Of a DNA stretch of 64,000 nt, positions 11,825-24,456 are shown in pieces. Within the stretch, counting starts at the first letter, position 1, and each line of letters begins with the position of its first letter. Under the pieces are notes generated by a model. The model did not search any database. It was not told the DNA's origin and saw nothing but the letters and a program-made list of their open reading frames with translations. The translations under genes and the position numbers were made by a program. Source of the DNA: Chamaelirium japonicum (lineage: Eukaryota > Streptophyta > Magnoliopsida > Liliales > Melanthiaceae); NCBI GenBank assembly GCA_947650365.1, contig CANTAL010000140.1, forward strand, positions 1 to 64,000, in the 5' to 3' direction.

Positions 11825-12910
11825 TCTAATTCATTCGTACGATCCATTCTAATTCATTCATACAATCCATTCTACTTCTTTTGCACGAATGTATCCATTC
11901 TAATTCATTCGTACGATCCATTCTAATTCATTCGTACGACCCATTCTAATTCATTCGCACGATCCATTCAAATTCATTCGTACGATCTATTCTATTTCAT
12001 TCGTACAATCCATTCTAATTCATTCATACGATCCAATCTAATTCATTCATACGATCCATTCTAATTCATTCGTACGATCTATTCTATTTCATTCATACGA
12101 TCCATTCTAATTCGTTTGTACGATCCTTTCTAATTCCTTCATACGATCCATTCTATTTCATTCGTATGACCCATTCTAATTCATAAGTACGATCCATTCT
12201 AATTCATTCAAACGATCCAATCTAATTCATTCGTACGATCCATTCTAATTCATTCGCACGATCCATTCTAATTCATTCATACGATCCAATCTAATTCATT
12301 CATACGATCCATTCTAATTCATTCGCAGGAATGTATCCATTCTAATTCATTCGCACGATCCATTCTAATTCATTTATACGATCCATTCTATTTCATTCGT
12401 ACGATCCATTCTTACTCATTCGTACGATCCATTCTAATTCATTTGCACGAAGATATCCATTCTAATTCATTCGTACTGTCCATTCTAATTCTTTCGTACC
12501 ATCCATTCTAATTCCTTCGTACAATCCATTCTAATTCATTCGTACGATCCATTCTAATTCCTTCGTATGATCCATTCTAATTCATTCGTACGGTATGATT
12601 CATTCTAATTCATTCGTATGATTCATTCAAATTCAATCCATTCTAATTCATTCGTACAGTCCATTCTAATTAATTCGTACGATCCATTCTAATTCATTCG
12701 TACGATTCATTCTAATTCAATCCATTCTAATTCATTCGTACGATCCATTCTTACTCATTCGTACGATCCATTCTAATTCATTCGCACGAATGAATCCATT
12801 CTAATTCATTCGTATGATCCATTCTAATTCATTCGCATGAATGTATCCATTCTAATTCATTCGTACGATCCATTCTATCTCATTCGTACAATCCATTCTA
12901 TTTCATTCGT
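11825..12910. repeat. C block: inverted module Q fragment, then module N fragment
   Basis: The part at 11988-12340 matches 28325-28680 and 53190-53530, sharing the variants GTTTGTACGATCCTTTC (or ATTTG) and TCATAAGTACGATCC. From about 12440 it matches module N: TTGCACGAAGATATCC, CGGTATGATTC near 12592, AATTCAATCC, GCACGAATGAATCC near 12783, and TATCTCATTCGTACAATCC. It turns to G orientation near 12911 at a switch not seen elsewhere. Confidence 0.75.
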
Positions 12911-13240
12911 ACGAATGAGTAAGAATGGATCGTACGAATGAGTAAGAATGGATCGTACGAATGAAATAGAATGGATCGTATGAATGAATTAGAATGGATC
13001 GTATGAATGAAATAGAATGGATCGTAAGAATTAGAATGGATCGTACGATTGAGTAAGAATGGATTGTACGAATGAAATAGAATAGATCGTACGAATGAAT
13101 TAGAATGGATCATACGAATGAATTAGAATGGATCGTACGAATGAATTAGAATGGATCGTGCGAATGAATTAGAATGGATCGTATGAATGAATTAGAATAG
13201 ATTGTGCGAATAAATTAGAATGGATCTGGATCGTGTATCC
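12911..13240 (-). repeat. G block: inverted M fragment ending in junction JF
   Basis: It contains part of inverted module M (GTACGATTGAGTAAGAATGG near 13045) and ends with JF at 13223-13240 (GATCTGGATCGTGTATCC). JF recurs at 28244-28261 and 53114-53131, and in reverse complement at 36893-36910 and 47000-47017. Confidence 0.75.
13223..13240. repeat. Junction type JF (5 copies), G to C switch
   Basis: Sequence GATCTGGATCGTGTATCC at 13223, 28244 and 53114, and its reverse complement at 36893 and 47000 (the last with GGATAAACG). It forms the outer end of module Q. CTGGATC, or GATCCAG, arises from loss of part of a monomer. Confidence 0.9.
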
Positions 13241-14112
13241 ATTCTAATTCATTCGTACGACCCATTCTAATTCATTCGCACGATCCATTCTAATTCATTC
13301 GTACGATCTATTCTATTTCATTCGTACAATTTATTCTAATTCATTCATACGATCCAATCTAATTGATTCATACGTTCCATTCTAATTCATGCGTACGATC
13401 CATTCTAATTCATACGTACGATCCATTCTAATTCATTCGCACAATCTATTCTAATTCATTCGTACGATCCATTCCAATTCATTCGTACGATCAATTCCAA
13501 TTCATTCGTACGATCCATTCCAATTCATTCGTACGATCCATTCTAATTCATTCGCACAATCTATTCTAATTCATTCGTACGATCAATTCTAATTCATTAG
13601 CATGATCCATTCTAATTCATTCGTACGATCTATTCTATTTCATTCGTACAATCCATTCTTACTCAATCGTATGATCCATTCTAATCCATTCGCACAATCT
13701 ATTCTAATTCATTCGTATGATCCATTCTATTTCATTCGTACGATCCATTCTAATTCATACGATCCATTCTACTTCATTCATACGATCCATTTTAATTCAT
13801 TCGCACGATCTATTCTAATTCATTCATACGATCCATTCTAATTCATTCGTACGATCCATTCTAATTTCTTCGTATGATCTATTCTAATTCCTTCGTACGA
13901 TCCATTCTAATTCCTTCGTACGATCCATTCAAATTCATTCGCACGAATCTATCCATTCTAATTCATTCGTACGATCCATTCTAATTCATTCGCACGATCC
14001 ATTCTAATTCATTAATACGATCCATTCTAATTCATTCATACGATCTATTCTAATTCATTCGCACGAATATATCCTTTCTAATTCATTCGTACGATCCATT
14101 CTAATTCATTCG
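13241..14112 (+). repeat. C block: short Q fragment, then partial module M
   Basis: After JF the first 150 bp match the start of inverted Q (TTCGTACGACCCATTC). From about 13510 to 14105 the sequence follows module M of the 2.29-kb repeat, including the TCAATCGTATGATCC and AATCTATCC landmarks. The copy is cut off at a single-copy switch (CATTCGTAGAATTAG, about 14113). Four GTACGATC(C/A)ATTCCAATTC-type monomers at 13460-13530 form a small local run. Confidence 0.75.
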
Positions 14113-14430
14113 TAGAATTAGAATGGATCGTATGAATGAAATAGAATGGATCGTACGAATGAATTAGAATGGATCGTACGAATGAATTAGAATGGATACA
14201 TTCGTGCGAATGAATTAGAACGGATCGTATGAATGAATTAGAATCGATCGTATGAATGAATTAGAATAGATCATGCGAATGAATTAGAATGGATCGTACG
14301 AATGAATTAGAATGGATCGTACGAATGAAATAGAATGGATACATTCGTGCGAATGAATTAGAATGGATTGTATGAATGAATTAGAATGGATCGTACGAAT
14401 GAATTAGAATGGATACATTCGTGCGAATCC
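14113..14430 (+). repeat. Short G block ending in junction JA
   Basis: About thirteen monomers in G orientation, four of the 28-bp type, leading to JA at 14411-14430 (GGATACATTCGTGCGAATCC). The sequence before JA is not the inverted module M that precedes most other JA copies of this orientation, so this JA has been separated from its usual partner. Confidence 0.75.
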
Positions 14431-15334
14431 ATTCTAATTCATTCGTACGATCCATTCTAATTCCTTCGTATGATCCATTCTAATTCATTCGTACGGTATG
14501 ATTCATTCTAATTCATTCATACGATTCATTCTAATTCAATCCATTCTATTTCATTCGTACGATCCAATCTAATTCATTCACACGATCCATTCGCATTCAC
14601 TCAAACGATCCATTCTAATTCATTCATATGATCCATTCTAATTCATTCGCACGAATGTATGCTTTCTAATTCATTCGTACGATCCATTCTAATTCATTTG
14701 TACGAATGTATCCACTCTAATTCATTCGTACGATCCATTCTAATTCATTCGCACGAATGAATCCATTCTAATTCATTCGTATGATCCATTCTAATTCATT
14801 CGCATGAATGTATCCATTCTAATTCATTCGTACGATCCATTCTATCTCATTCGTACAATCCATTCTATTTCATTCGTACAATCCATTCTAATTCATTCGC
14901 ACGATCCATTATAATTCATTCGCATGATCCATTCGAATTCATTCGTACGATCGATTCTAATTCATTCATACGATCCATTCTAATATATTCGCACGAATGT
15001 ATCCATTCTAATTCATTCGTACGATCCATTCTTATTCATTCGCACAATCTATTCTAATTCATTCATACGATCCATTCTAATTTATTCGCACGATCCATTC
15101 TAATTCATTCATACGATCCATTCTAATTCATTCATATGATCCATTCTAATTCATTCGCACGATCCATTCTTACTCATTCGTACGATCCATTCTAATTCAT
15201 TCGCACGATCCATTCTAATTCATTAATACGATCCATTCTAATTCATTCGCACGATCCATTCTAATTCATTAGTACGATCCATTCTAATTCATTCGTACGA
15301 TCCATTCTAATTCATTAGCACGATCATTCATACG
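14431..15334 (+). repeat. Module N variant with a small M insert, ending in junction JG
   Basis: It starts with CTTCGTATGATCC and CGGTATGATTC of module N. At about 14575-14730 it carries the CATTCGCATTCACTCAAACG landmark of module M, then returns to N at the GCACGAATGAATCC monomer (about 14750). It ends at JG (15316-15334, TAGCACGATCATTCATACG), shared only with 22556-22574. Confidence 0.75.
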
Positions 15335-16021
15335 AATGAATTAGAATGGATCGTATGAATGAATTAGAATGGATCGTATGAATGAATTAGAATGGATTGT
15401 ACGAATGAAATAGAATAGATCGTACGAATGAATTAGAATGGATCGTGCGAATGAATTAGAATGGGTCGTACGAATGAATTAAAATGGATCGTATGAATGA
15501 AATTGAATGGATCGTATGAATTAGAATGGATCGTACGAATGAAATAGAATGGATCGTACGATGAATTAGAATAGATTGTGCGAATGGATTAGAATGGATC
15601 ATACGATTGAGTAAGAATGGATTGTACGAATGAAATAGAAAAGATCGTACGAATGAATTAGAATGGATCATGCTAATGAATTAGAATTGATCGTACGAAT
15701 GAATTGGAATAGATTGTGCGAATGAATTAGAATGGATCGTACGAATGAATTGGAATGGATACATTCGTGCGAATGAATTAGAATGGATCGTATGAATGAA
15801 TTAGAGTGGATACATTCGTACAAATGAATTAGAATGGATCGTACGAATGAATTAGAATGGTTACATTTGTGCGAATGAATTAGAATGGATCATATGAATG
15901 AATTAGAATGAATCGTTTGAGTGAATGCGAATGGATCGTGCGAATGAATTATAATGGATTGTACGAATGAATTAGAATGGATCGTACGAATGAATTAGAA
16001 TGGATACATTCGTGTGAATCC
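15335..16021 (-). repeat. Inverted module M, partial, with junction JA
   Basis: It reads as the reverse complement of the first part of M. Landmarks are GGATCATACGATTGAG near 15597, ATGAATTGGAATGG near 15744, the GTACAAATG monomer near 15827, and GTTTGAGTGAATGCG near 15914. It ends in JA at 16002-16021, with GTGTGAATCC in place of GTGCGAATCC. A 1-bp loss near 15561 (GTACGATGAATT) shifts the monomer phase. Confidence 0.85.
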
Positions 16022-17137
16022 ATTCTATTTCATTTGTACGATCCATTCTAATTCATTCGCACGATCCATTCTAATTCATTCATACGATCCATTCTAATTC
16101 ATTCGTACGATCCATTCAAATTCATTCGTACGATCCATTCTAATTCATTCGCACAATCTATTCTAATTCATTCGTACGATCCATTCTAATTCATTCGCAC
16201 GATCCATTCTAATTCATTCATACGATCCATTCTATTTCATTCGTACGATCCATTCTTACTCATTCGTACGATCCATTCTAATTCATTTGCACGAAGGTAT
16301 CCATTCTAATTCATTTGTACTATCCATTCTAATTCCTTCGTACGATCCATTCTAATTCCTTCGTACGATCCATTCTAATTCATTCGTACGATCCATTCTA
16401 ATTCATTCGTACGATCCATTCTAATTCCTTTGTATGATCCATTCTAATTAATTCGTATGGTATGATTCATTCTAATTCATTCGTACGATTCATTCTAATT
16501 TAATCCATTCTAATTCATTCGTACGATCCATTCTAATTCATTCGTACGATCCATTCTAATTCATTCGTACGATTCATTCTAATTCAATCCATTCTAATTC
16601 ATTCGTACGATCCATTCTTACTCATTCGTACGATCCATTCTAATTCATTCGCACGAATGAATCCATTCTAATTCATTCGTATGATCCATTCTAATTCATT
16701 CGCATGAATGTATCCATTCTAATTCATTCGTACGATCCATTCTATCTCATTCGTACAATCCATTCTATTTCATTCGTACGATCCATTCTAATTCATTCGC
16801 ACGATCCATTCTAATTCATTCGCATGATCCATTCTAATTTATTCGTACGATCGATTCTAATTCATTCATACGATCCATTCTAATTCATTCGCACGAATGT
16901 ATCCATTCTAATTCATTCGTACGATCCATTCTAATTCATTCGCACAATCTATTCTAATTCATTCATAGATCCATTCTAATTCATACGTAAGATCCATTCT
17001 ACTTCATTTATACGATCCAATCTAATTCATTCATACTATCCATTCTAATTCATTCGCACGAATTTATCCATTCTAACTCGTTCGTACGATCCATTCGAAT
17101 TCATTCGCACGAATGTATCCATTCTAATTCATTCGTA
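16022..17137 (+). repeat. Module N, then T-like tail to inverted JC
   Basis: Module N after JA: TTGCACGAAGGTATCC near 16289, GTATGGTATGATTC near 16455, two AATTCAATCC or AATTTAATCC shortened monomers, GCACGAATGAATCC near 16650, and GTACGATCGATTC near 16847. From about 16980 it carries ATACGTAAGATCC and CTAACTCGTTCGTACG, the reverse complement of the block after JC in the 2.29-kb unit. JD and its flank are absent here. Confidence 0.8.
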
Positions 17138-17858
17138 CGATCCTTTCCGTGCGAATGAATTAGAATGCATCGTACGAATGAATTAGAATGGATATATTTG
17201 TGCGAATGAATTAGAATGGATCGTACGAATGAATTAGAATATGGATCGTACGAAGGAATTAGAATGGATCGTACGAATGAATTCGAATGTATCCTATCTA
17301 ATTCATTCGTACGATCCATTCTAATTCCTTCGTACAATCCATTCTAATTCATTCGTACGATCAATTCTAATTCATTAGCATGATCCATTCTAATTCATTC
17401 GTACGATCCATTCGTATCCATTCTAATTCATTCGTACGATCTATTCTAATTCATTCGTACGATCTATTCTAATTCATTATTACGATCCAATCTAATTCAT
17501 TCATACGATCCATTCTAATTCATTCGTACGATCCATTCTAATTCGTTCGTACGATCTATTCTAATTCATGGATCGTGCGAATGAATTAGAATGGATCGTA
17601 CGAATGAATTAGAATGGATACCTTCGTGCAAATGAATTAGAATGGATCGTACGAATGAGTAAGAATGGATCGTACGAATGAAATAGAATGGATCGTATGA
17701 ATGAATTAGAATGGATCGTGCGAATGAATTAGAATGGATCGTACGAATGAATTAGAATAGATCGTGCGAATGAATTAGAATGGATCGTGCGAATGAATTA
17801 GAATATGGATCGTACGAAGGAATTAGAATGGATCGTACGAATGAATTCGAATGTATCC
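17138..17858. repeat. Cluster of four short alternating blocks
   Basis: Inverted JC (17138-17157) opens a 140-bp G block that ends at JB (17274-17294). A 280-bp C block follows and switches at 17569 (CTAATTCATGGATCG, single copy). The next 280-bp G block carries the GGATACCTTCGTGC tract also found at 1285 and 62195, and ends at a second JB (17838-17858). Two JB copies 564 bp apart, each preceded by ATATGGATCGTACGAAGG, show a local duplication. Confidence 0.8.
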
Positions 17859-18955
17859 TTTCTAATTCATTCGTACGATCCATTCTAATTCATTCGTACA
17901 ATCCATTCTAATTCATTCGCACGATCCATTCGCATTCACTCAAACGATCCATTCTAATTCATTCATATGATCCATTCTAATTCATTCGCACGAATGTATC
18001 CATTCTAATTCATTCGTACGATCCATTCTAATTTATTTGTACGAATGTATCCACTCTAATTCATTCATACGATCCATTCTAATTCATTCGCACGAATGTA
18101 TCCATTCCAATTCATTCGTACGATCCATTCTAATTCATTCGCACAATCTATTCTAATTCATTCGTACGATCAATTCTAATTCATTAGCATGATCCATTCA
18201 AATTCATTCGTACGATCTATTCAATTTCATTCGTACAATCCATTCTTACTCAATCGTATGATCCATTCTAATCCATTCGCACAATCTATTCTAATTCATT
18301 CGTACGATCCATTCTATTTCATTCGTACGATCCATTCTATTTCATTCATACGATCCATTTTAATTCATTCGCACGATCCATTCTAATTCATTCATACGAT
18401 CCATTCTAATTCATTCGTACGATCCATTCTAATTTCTTTGTATGATCTATTCTAATTCCTTCGTACGATCCATTCTAATTCCTTCGTACGATCCATTCAA
18501 ATTCATTCGCACGAATCTATCCATTCTAATTCATTCGTACGATCCATTCTAATTCATTCGCACGATCCATTCTAATTCATTAATACGATCCAATCTAATT
18601 CATTCATACGATCTATTCTAATTCATTCGCACGAATATATCCTTTCTAATTCATTCGTACGATCCATTCTAATTCATTCGCACAATCTATTCTAATTCAT
18701 TAGTACGATCCATTCTAATTCATTCGTACGATCCATTCTAATTCATTAGCACGATCCAAATTCATTTATCCGTACGATCTATTCTATTTCATTCGTACGA
18801 TCCATTCTTATCGCACGATCCATTCTAATTCATTTGCACGATCCATTCTCCATTCTAATTCCTTCGTACGATCCATTCTATTTCCTTCGTATCCATTCTA
18901 ATTCACTCATACGATCCATTCTAATTCATTCATACGATCCATTCTAATTCTTTTG
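17859..18955 (+). repeat. Partial plus-strand module M
   Basis: It matches 3955-5040 of the 2.29-kb repeat: CATTCGCATTCACTCAAACG near 17928, TTTGTACGAATGTATCC, TCAATCGTATGATCC near 18250, and ATCCAAATTCATTTATCCG near 18754. It lacks the half-monomer TTCATACGATCC found near 4423, and it starts downstream of JB, not JA. So M has been joined here to a different breakpoint from that used in the tandem copies. Confidence 0.85.
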
Positions 18956-19825
18956 CACGAATGTATCCATTCTAATTCATTCGTACGATCCATTCTATTT
19001 CATTCGTACGATACATTCTAATTCATTCGTACAATCAATTCTAATTCATTCGCACGATCTATTCGAATTCATTAGCACGATCCATTCTAATTCATTCGCA
19101 CGATCCATTCTAATTCATTCGTACGATCCATTCTAATTCATTCGTATGATCCATTCTAATTCATTCGCACAATCTATTCTAATTCATTCGTACGATCCAT
19201 TCTAATTCATTCGCACGATCCATTCTATTTCATTCGTATTTTTTAATTTATTCGCACGATCCATTCTAATTCATTCATACGATCCATTCTAATTCATTCA
19301 TATGATCCATTCTAATTCGTTCGCACGATCCATTCTTTCTCATTCATACGATCCATTCTAATTCATTCGCACGATCCATTCTAATTCATTAATACGATCC
19401 ATTCTAATTCATTCGCACGATCCATTCTAATTCATTCACACTCATACGATCCATTCTAATTCATTCGCACGAATGTATCCTTTCTAATTCATTCGTACGA
19501 TCCATTCTAATTCATTCACACAATCTATTCTAATTCATTCGAACGATCCATTCTAATTCATTCGTACGATCCATTCTAATTCATTCGTACGATCCATTCT
19601 AATTCATTCGCACGATCCATTCTAATTCATTCGCACGATCCATTCTAATTCATTAGCACGATCTATTCTAATTCATTCGTACGATCCATTCTAATTCATT
19701 TATACGATCCAATCTAATTCATTCATACGATCCATTCTAATTCTTTCGCACGAATGTATCCATTCTAATTCATTCGTACGATCCATTCTAATTCATTAGC
19801 ATGAAAAAACACGATCCACTCACAT
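18956..19825 (+). repeat. C block, 3' part of module N with junction JD
   Basis: The first 300 bp are plain C-oriented monomers, including one disrupted copy with GTATTTTTTAATTTATTCG near 19236. From about 19245 it follows the end of module N: TTAATACG, TTCACACTCATACG near 19434, then the JD core at 19802-19821 in its TG form. Confidence 0.8.
19802..19821. repeat. Junction type JD (9 copies), contains the A6 run
   Basis: Core CGAAAAAACACGATCCACTC, then ACATACGAATAAATTAG. Copies are at 19802, 25689, 26401, 35594, 45747, 51538 and 59753, and inverted at 29541 and 54396. It is a C to G switch. A6 is the longest A run I see in the window, and the core is the sequence least like the monomer. The first CG is TG in two copies, and a CG is CA in the inverted copy at 54396. 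Confidence 0.92.
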
Positions 19826-20468
19826 ACGAATAAATTAGAATGAATTAGAATGGATTGTGTGAATGAATTAGAATGGATCGTATGAATGAATTAGAATGGA
19901 TCGTGCGAATGAATTAGAATGGATCGTGCGAATGAATTAGAATATGGATCGTACGAAGGAATTAGAATGGATCGTACGAATGAATTCGAATGTATCCTTT
20001 CTAATTCATTCGTACGATCCATTCTAATTCCTTCGTACGATCCATTCTAATTCATTCGTACGATCCATTCTAATTCATTCGCACGATCCATTCTAATTCA
20101 TTCGCACGATCCATTCTAATTCATTCGTACGATCCATTCTATTTCATTCATACGATCCATTCTAATTCATTCATATGATCCATTCTAATTCTTTCGCACG
20201 AATGTATCCATTCTAATTCATTCGTACGATCCATTCTAATTCATTCGCACGATCTATTCTAATTCATTCATACAATCCATTCTAATTCTTTTGCACGAAT
20301 GTATCCATTCTAATTCATTCGTTCGATCCATTCTAATTCATTCGTACGATCCATTCTAATTCATTCGCACGATCCATTCTAATTCATGCATACGATCCAA
20401 TCTAATTCATTCATACGATCCATTCTAATTCATTCGCACGAATGTATCCATTCTAATTCATTTGTACA
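19826..20468 (+). repeat. Module P: G block, junction JB, C block to junction JE
   Basis: It opens with AATAAATTAGAATGAATTAG and GGATTGTGTG, then ATATGGATCGTACGAAGG and JB (19977-19997). A C block of about 470 bp containing TTCTTTTGCACG and TTCGTTCGATCC runs to JE at 20464-20478 (GTACATGTATGAATG). The same series recurs at 35618-36214, 45771-46323 and 51562-52183, and in reverse complement at 28940-29537 and 53782-54390. Confidence 0.85.
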
Positions 20469-20478
20469 TGTATGAATG
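20464..20478. repeat. Junction type JE (6 copies), C to G switch
   Basis: Core GTACATGTATGAATG at 20464, 36210, 46317 and 52177, and its reverse complement at 28930 and 53772. The ACATGT palindrome sits at the turning point. It separates modules P and Q in all six copies; at 20464 only the start of Q is retained. Confidence 0.9.
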
Positions 20479-21361
20479 AATTAGAATGGATTGTACGAAT
20501 GAATTAGAGTTGATACATTCGTGCGAATGAATTAGAATGGATCGTACGAATGAATTAGATTGGATCGTATGAATGAATTATAATGGATCATGCGAATGAA
20601 TTAGAATGGATCGTACGAATGAATTAGAATGGATACATTCGTGCAAAAGAATTAGAATGGATTGTATGAATGAATTAGAATGGATAGATTCAAGCGAATG
20701 AATTTGAATGGATCGTACGAATGAATTAGAATGGATCGTACGAAGGAATTAGAATAGATCATACGAAGAAATTAGAATGGATCGTACGAATGAATTAGAA
20801 TGGATCGTATGAATGAATTAGAATGGATCGTGCGAATGAATTAAAATGAATCGTATGAATGAAATAGAATGGATCGTATGAATTAGAATGGATCGTACGA
20901 ATGAAATAGAATGGATCGTATGAATAAATTAGAATAGATTGTGCGAATGGATTAGAATGGATCATACGATTGAGTAAGAATGGATTGTACGAATGAAATA
21001 GAATAGATCGTACGAATGAATTAGAATGGATCATGCTAATGAATTAGAATTGATCGTACGAATGAATTAGAATAGATTGTGCGAATGAATTAGAATGGAT
21101 CGTACGAATGAATTGGAATGGATACATTCGTGCGAATGAATTAGAATGGATCGTATGAATGAATTAGAGTGGATACATTCGTACAAATGAATTAGAATGG
21201 ATCGTACGAATGAATTAGAATGGATACATTCGTGCGAATGAATTAGAATGGATCATATGAATGAATTAGAATGGATCGTTTGAGTGAATTAGAATGGATT
21301 ATACGAATGAATTAGAATGGATCGTACGAATGAATTAGAATGGATACATTCGTGCGAATCC
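20469..21361 (-). repeat. G block: start of module Q joined to inverted module M
   Basis: The first 210 bp match the start of Q (GAGTTGATACATTCG, ATTATAATGGATCATGCG). At about 20680 it passes into inverted M, complete with the GGATCATACGATTGAG and GTTTGAGTGAAT landmarks, and ends in JA (21342-21361). The monomer before the last stretch reads GTTTGAGTGAATTAG, not GTTTGAGTGAATGCG, and one following monomer is missing compared with other copies. Confidence 0.85.
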
Positions 21362-22574
21362 ATTCTATTTCATTCGTACGATCCATTCTAATTCATTCGC
21401 ACGATCCATTCTAATTCATTCATAAGATCCATTCTAATTCATTCGTACGATCCATTCTAATTCATTCGTACGATCCATTCTAATTCATTCGCACAATCTA
21501 TTCTAATTCATTCGTATGATCCATTCTAATTCATTCGCACGATCCATTCTAATTCATTCATACGATCCATTCTATTTCATTCGTACGATCCATTCTTACT
21601 CATTCGTATGATCCATTCTAATTCATTTGCACGAAGGTATCCATTCTAATTCATTCGTACTATCCATTCTAATTCCTTCGTATGATCCATTCTAATTCCT
21701 TCGTACGATCCATTCTAATTCATTCGTACGATCCATTCTAATTCATTCGTACGATCTATTCTAATTCCTTCGTATGATCCATTCTAATTCATTCGTACGG
21801 TATGATTCATTCTAATTCATTCGTACGATTCATTCTAATTCAATCCATTCTAATTCATTCGTACGATCCATTCTAATTCATTCGTACGATCCATTCTAAT
21901 TCATTCGTACGATTCATTCTAATTCAATCCATTCTAATTCATTCGTACGATCCATTCTTACTCATTCGTACGATCCATTCTAATTCATTCGCACGAATGA
22001 ATCCATTCTAATTCATTCGTATGATCCATTCTATTTCATTCGCATGAATGTATCCATTCTAATTCATTCGTACGATCCATTCTATCTCATTCGTACAATC
22101 CATTCTATTTCATTCGTACGATCCATTCTAATTCACTTGCACGATCCATTCTAATTCATTCGCATGATCCATTCTAATTCATTCGTACGATCGATTCTAA
22201 TTCATTCATACGATTCATTCTAATTCATTCGCACGAATGTATCCATTCTAATTCATTCGTACGATCCATTCTAATTCATTCGCATAATCTATTCTAATTC
22301 ATTCATACGATCCATTCTAATTTATTCGCACGATCCATTCTAATTCATTCATACGATCCATTCTAATTCATTCATATGATCCATTCTAATTTATTCGCAC
22401 GATCCATTCTTATTCATTCGTATGATCCATTCTAACTCATTCGCACGATCCATTCTAATTCATTAATACGATCCATTCTAATTCATTCGCACGATCCATT
22501 CTAATTCATTAGTACGATCCATTCTAATTCATTCGTACGATCCATTCTAATTCATTAGCAGGATCATTCATACG
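21362..22574 (+). repeat. Module N, ending in junction JG
   Basis: A full N series: GCACGAAGGTATCC near 21629, CGGTATGATTC near 21798, two AATTCAATCC monomers, GCACGAATGAATCC near 21990, TATCTCATTCG, and GTACGATCGATTC near 22187. The end is JG (22556-22574, with AGG for ACG), as in the copy ending at 15334. The TTCACACTCATACG to JD tail is missing in both. Confidence 0.85.
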
Positions 22575-23024
22575 AATGAATTAGAATGGATCGTATGAAT
22601 GAATTAGAATGGATCGTGCGAATGAATTAGAATGGATTATATTAATGAAATAGAATGGATTATACGAATGAAATAGAATGGATCGTACGAAGGAATTAGA
22701 ATGGATCGTATGAATGAATTAGAGTGGATACATTCGTGCGAATGAATTCGAATAGATCATGCGAATGAATTAGAATGGATTGTACGAATGAATTAGAATG
22801 GATCGTACGAATGAAATAGAATGGATCGTACGAATGAATTAGAATGGATACATTCGTGCAAAAGAAATAGAATGGATTGTATGAATGAATTAGAATGGAT
22901 CGTGTGAATGAATTAGAATGGATCATACGAATGAATTAGAATAGATACATTCGTGCGAATGAATTAGAATGGATCGTGCGAATGAATTAGAATGGATCGT
23001 ACGAATGAATTAGAATGGATCGTA
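22575..23024 (-). repeat. Inverted module T
   Basis: Module T is about 230 bp with the landmarks GAGTGGATACATTCG, GAATTCGAATAGATC, and GCAAAAGAAATAG followed by GGATCGTGTG. It appears inverted here and at about 32283-32520, 39189-39419 and 42449-42679, and in plus orientation at 30804-31034 and about 63120-63350. Its reverse strand is free of stop codons for 76 codons in most copies, which is explained by the repeat and not by coding. Confidence 0.8.
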
Positions 23025-24456
23025 TGAATGAATTAGATTGGATCATATTAATGAATTAGAATGGATCGTACGAATGAATTAGAATAGATCGTACGAATGA
23101 ATTAGAATGGATACGAATGGATCGTACGAATGAGTAAAATGGATCGTACGAATGAAATAGAATGGATTGTACGAATGAATTAGAATGGATACATTCGTGT
23201 GAATGAATTAGGATGGATCGTATGAATGAATTAGAATAGATTGTGCGAATGAATTAGAATGGATCGTATGAATGAATTAGAATGGATACATTCATGCGAA
23301 TGAATTAGAATGGATCGTATGAATGAACTAGAATGGATCGTATGAGTGAATTAGAATGGATACGAAGGAATTAGAATGGATCGTACGAAGGAATTAGAAT
23401 GGAGAATGGATCGTGTGAATGAATTAGAATGGATCGTGCGATAAGAATGGATCGTACGAATGAAATAGAATAGATCGTACGGATAAATGAATTTGGATCG
23501 TGCTAATGAATTAGAATGGATCGTACGAATGAATTAGAATGGATCGTACTAATGAATTAGAATAGATTGTGCGAATGAATTAGAATGGATCGTACGAATG
23601 AATTAGAAAGGATATATTCGTGCGAATGAATTAGAATAGATCGTATGAATGAATTAGATTGGATCGTATTAATGAATTAGAATGGATCGTGCGAATGAAT
23701 TAGAATGGATCGTACGAATGAATTAGAATGGATAGATTCGTGCGAATGAATTTGAATGGATCGTACGAAGGAATTAGAATGGATCGTACGAAGGAATTAG
23801 AATAGATCATACGAAGAAATTAGAATGGATCATACGAATGAATTAGAATGGATCGTATGAATGAATTAGAATGGATCGTGCGAATGAATTAAAATGGATC
23901 GTATGAATGAAATAGAATGGATCGTATGAATTAGAATGGATCGTACGAATGAAATAGAATGGATCGTACGAATGAATTAGAATAGATTGTGCGAATGGAT
24001 TAGAATGGATCATACGATTGAGTAAGAATGGTTTGTACGAATGAAATAGAATAGATCGTACGAATGAATTAGAATGGATCATGCTAATGAATTAGAATTG
24101 ATCGTACGAATGAATTAGAATAGATTGTGCGAATGAATTAGAATGGATCGTACGAATAAATTGGAATGGATACATTCGTGCGAATGAATTAGAATGGATC
24201 GTATGAATGAATTAGAGTGGATACATTCGTACAAATGAATTAGAATGGATCGTACAAATGAATTAGAATGGATCGTACGAATGAATTAGAATGGATACAT
24301 TCGTGCGAATGAATTAGAATGGATCATATGAATGAATTAGAATGGATCGTTTGAGTGAATGCGAATGGATCGTGCGAATGAATTAGAATGGATTGTACGA
24401 ATGAATTAGAATGGATCGTACGAATGAATTAGAATGGATACATTCGTGCGAATCCA
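23025..24456 (-). repeat. Inverted module M, near full length
   Basis: The reverse complement of 3920-5340: ATTGGATCATATTAATG, GGATACGAATGG near 23109, GGAGAATGG near 23401, GTGCGATAAGAATGG near 23437, GGATAAATGAATTTGG near 23482, GTTTGAGTGAATGCG near 24349, and JA at 24437-24456. This is one of five long inverted copies. Differences from other copies are mostly single-base, for example ATGGTTTGTACG near 24028. Confidence 0.9.

Noticed and set aside
19226..19250. Possible insertion with a T run (GTATTTTTTAATTTATTCG)
   Set aside because: It is a few bases long and best explained by a monomer with a small deletion. There is no target-site duplication and no other copy.
22696..22926. 76-codon stop-free stretch in module T (also at 39189 and 42449 on the minus strand and 30804 on the plus strand)
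   Set aside because: The same explanation applies: substitutions that remove TAA in three neighbouring monomers. The copy near 32283 does not keep the frame as a unit, and there is no sign of selection on the reading frame.
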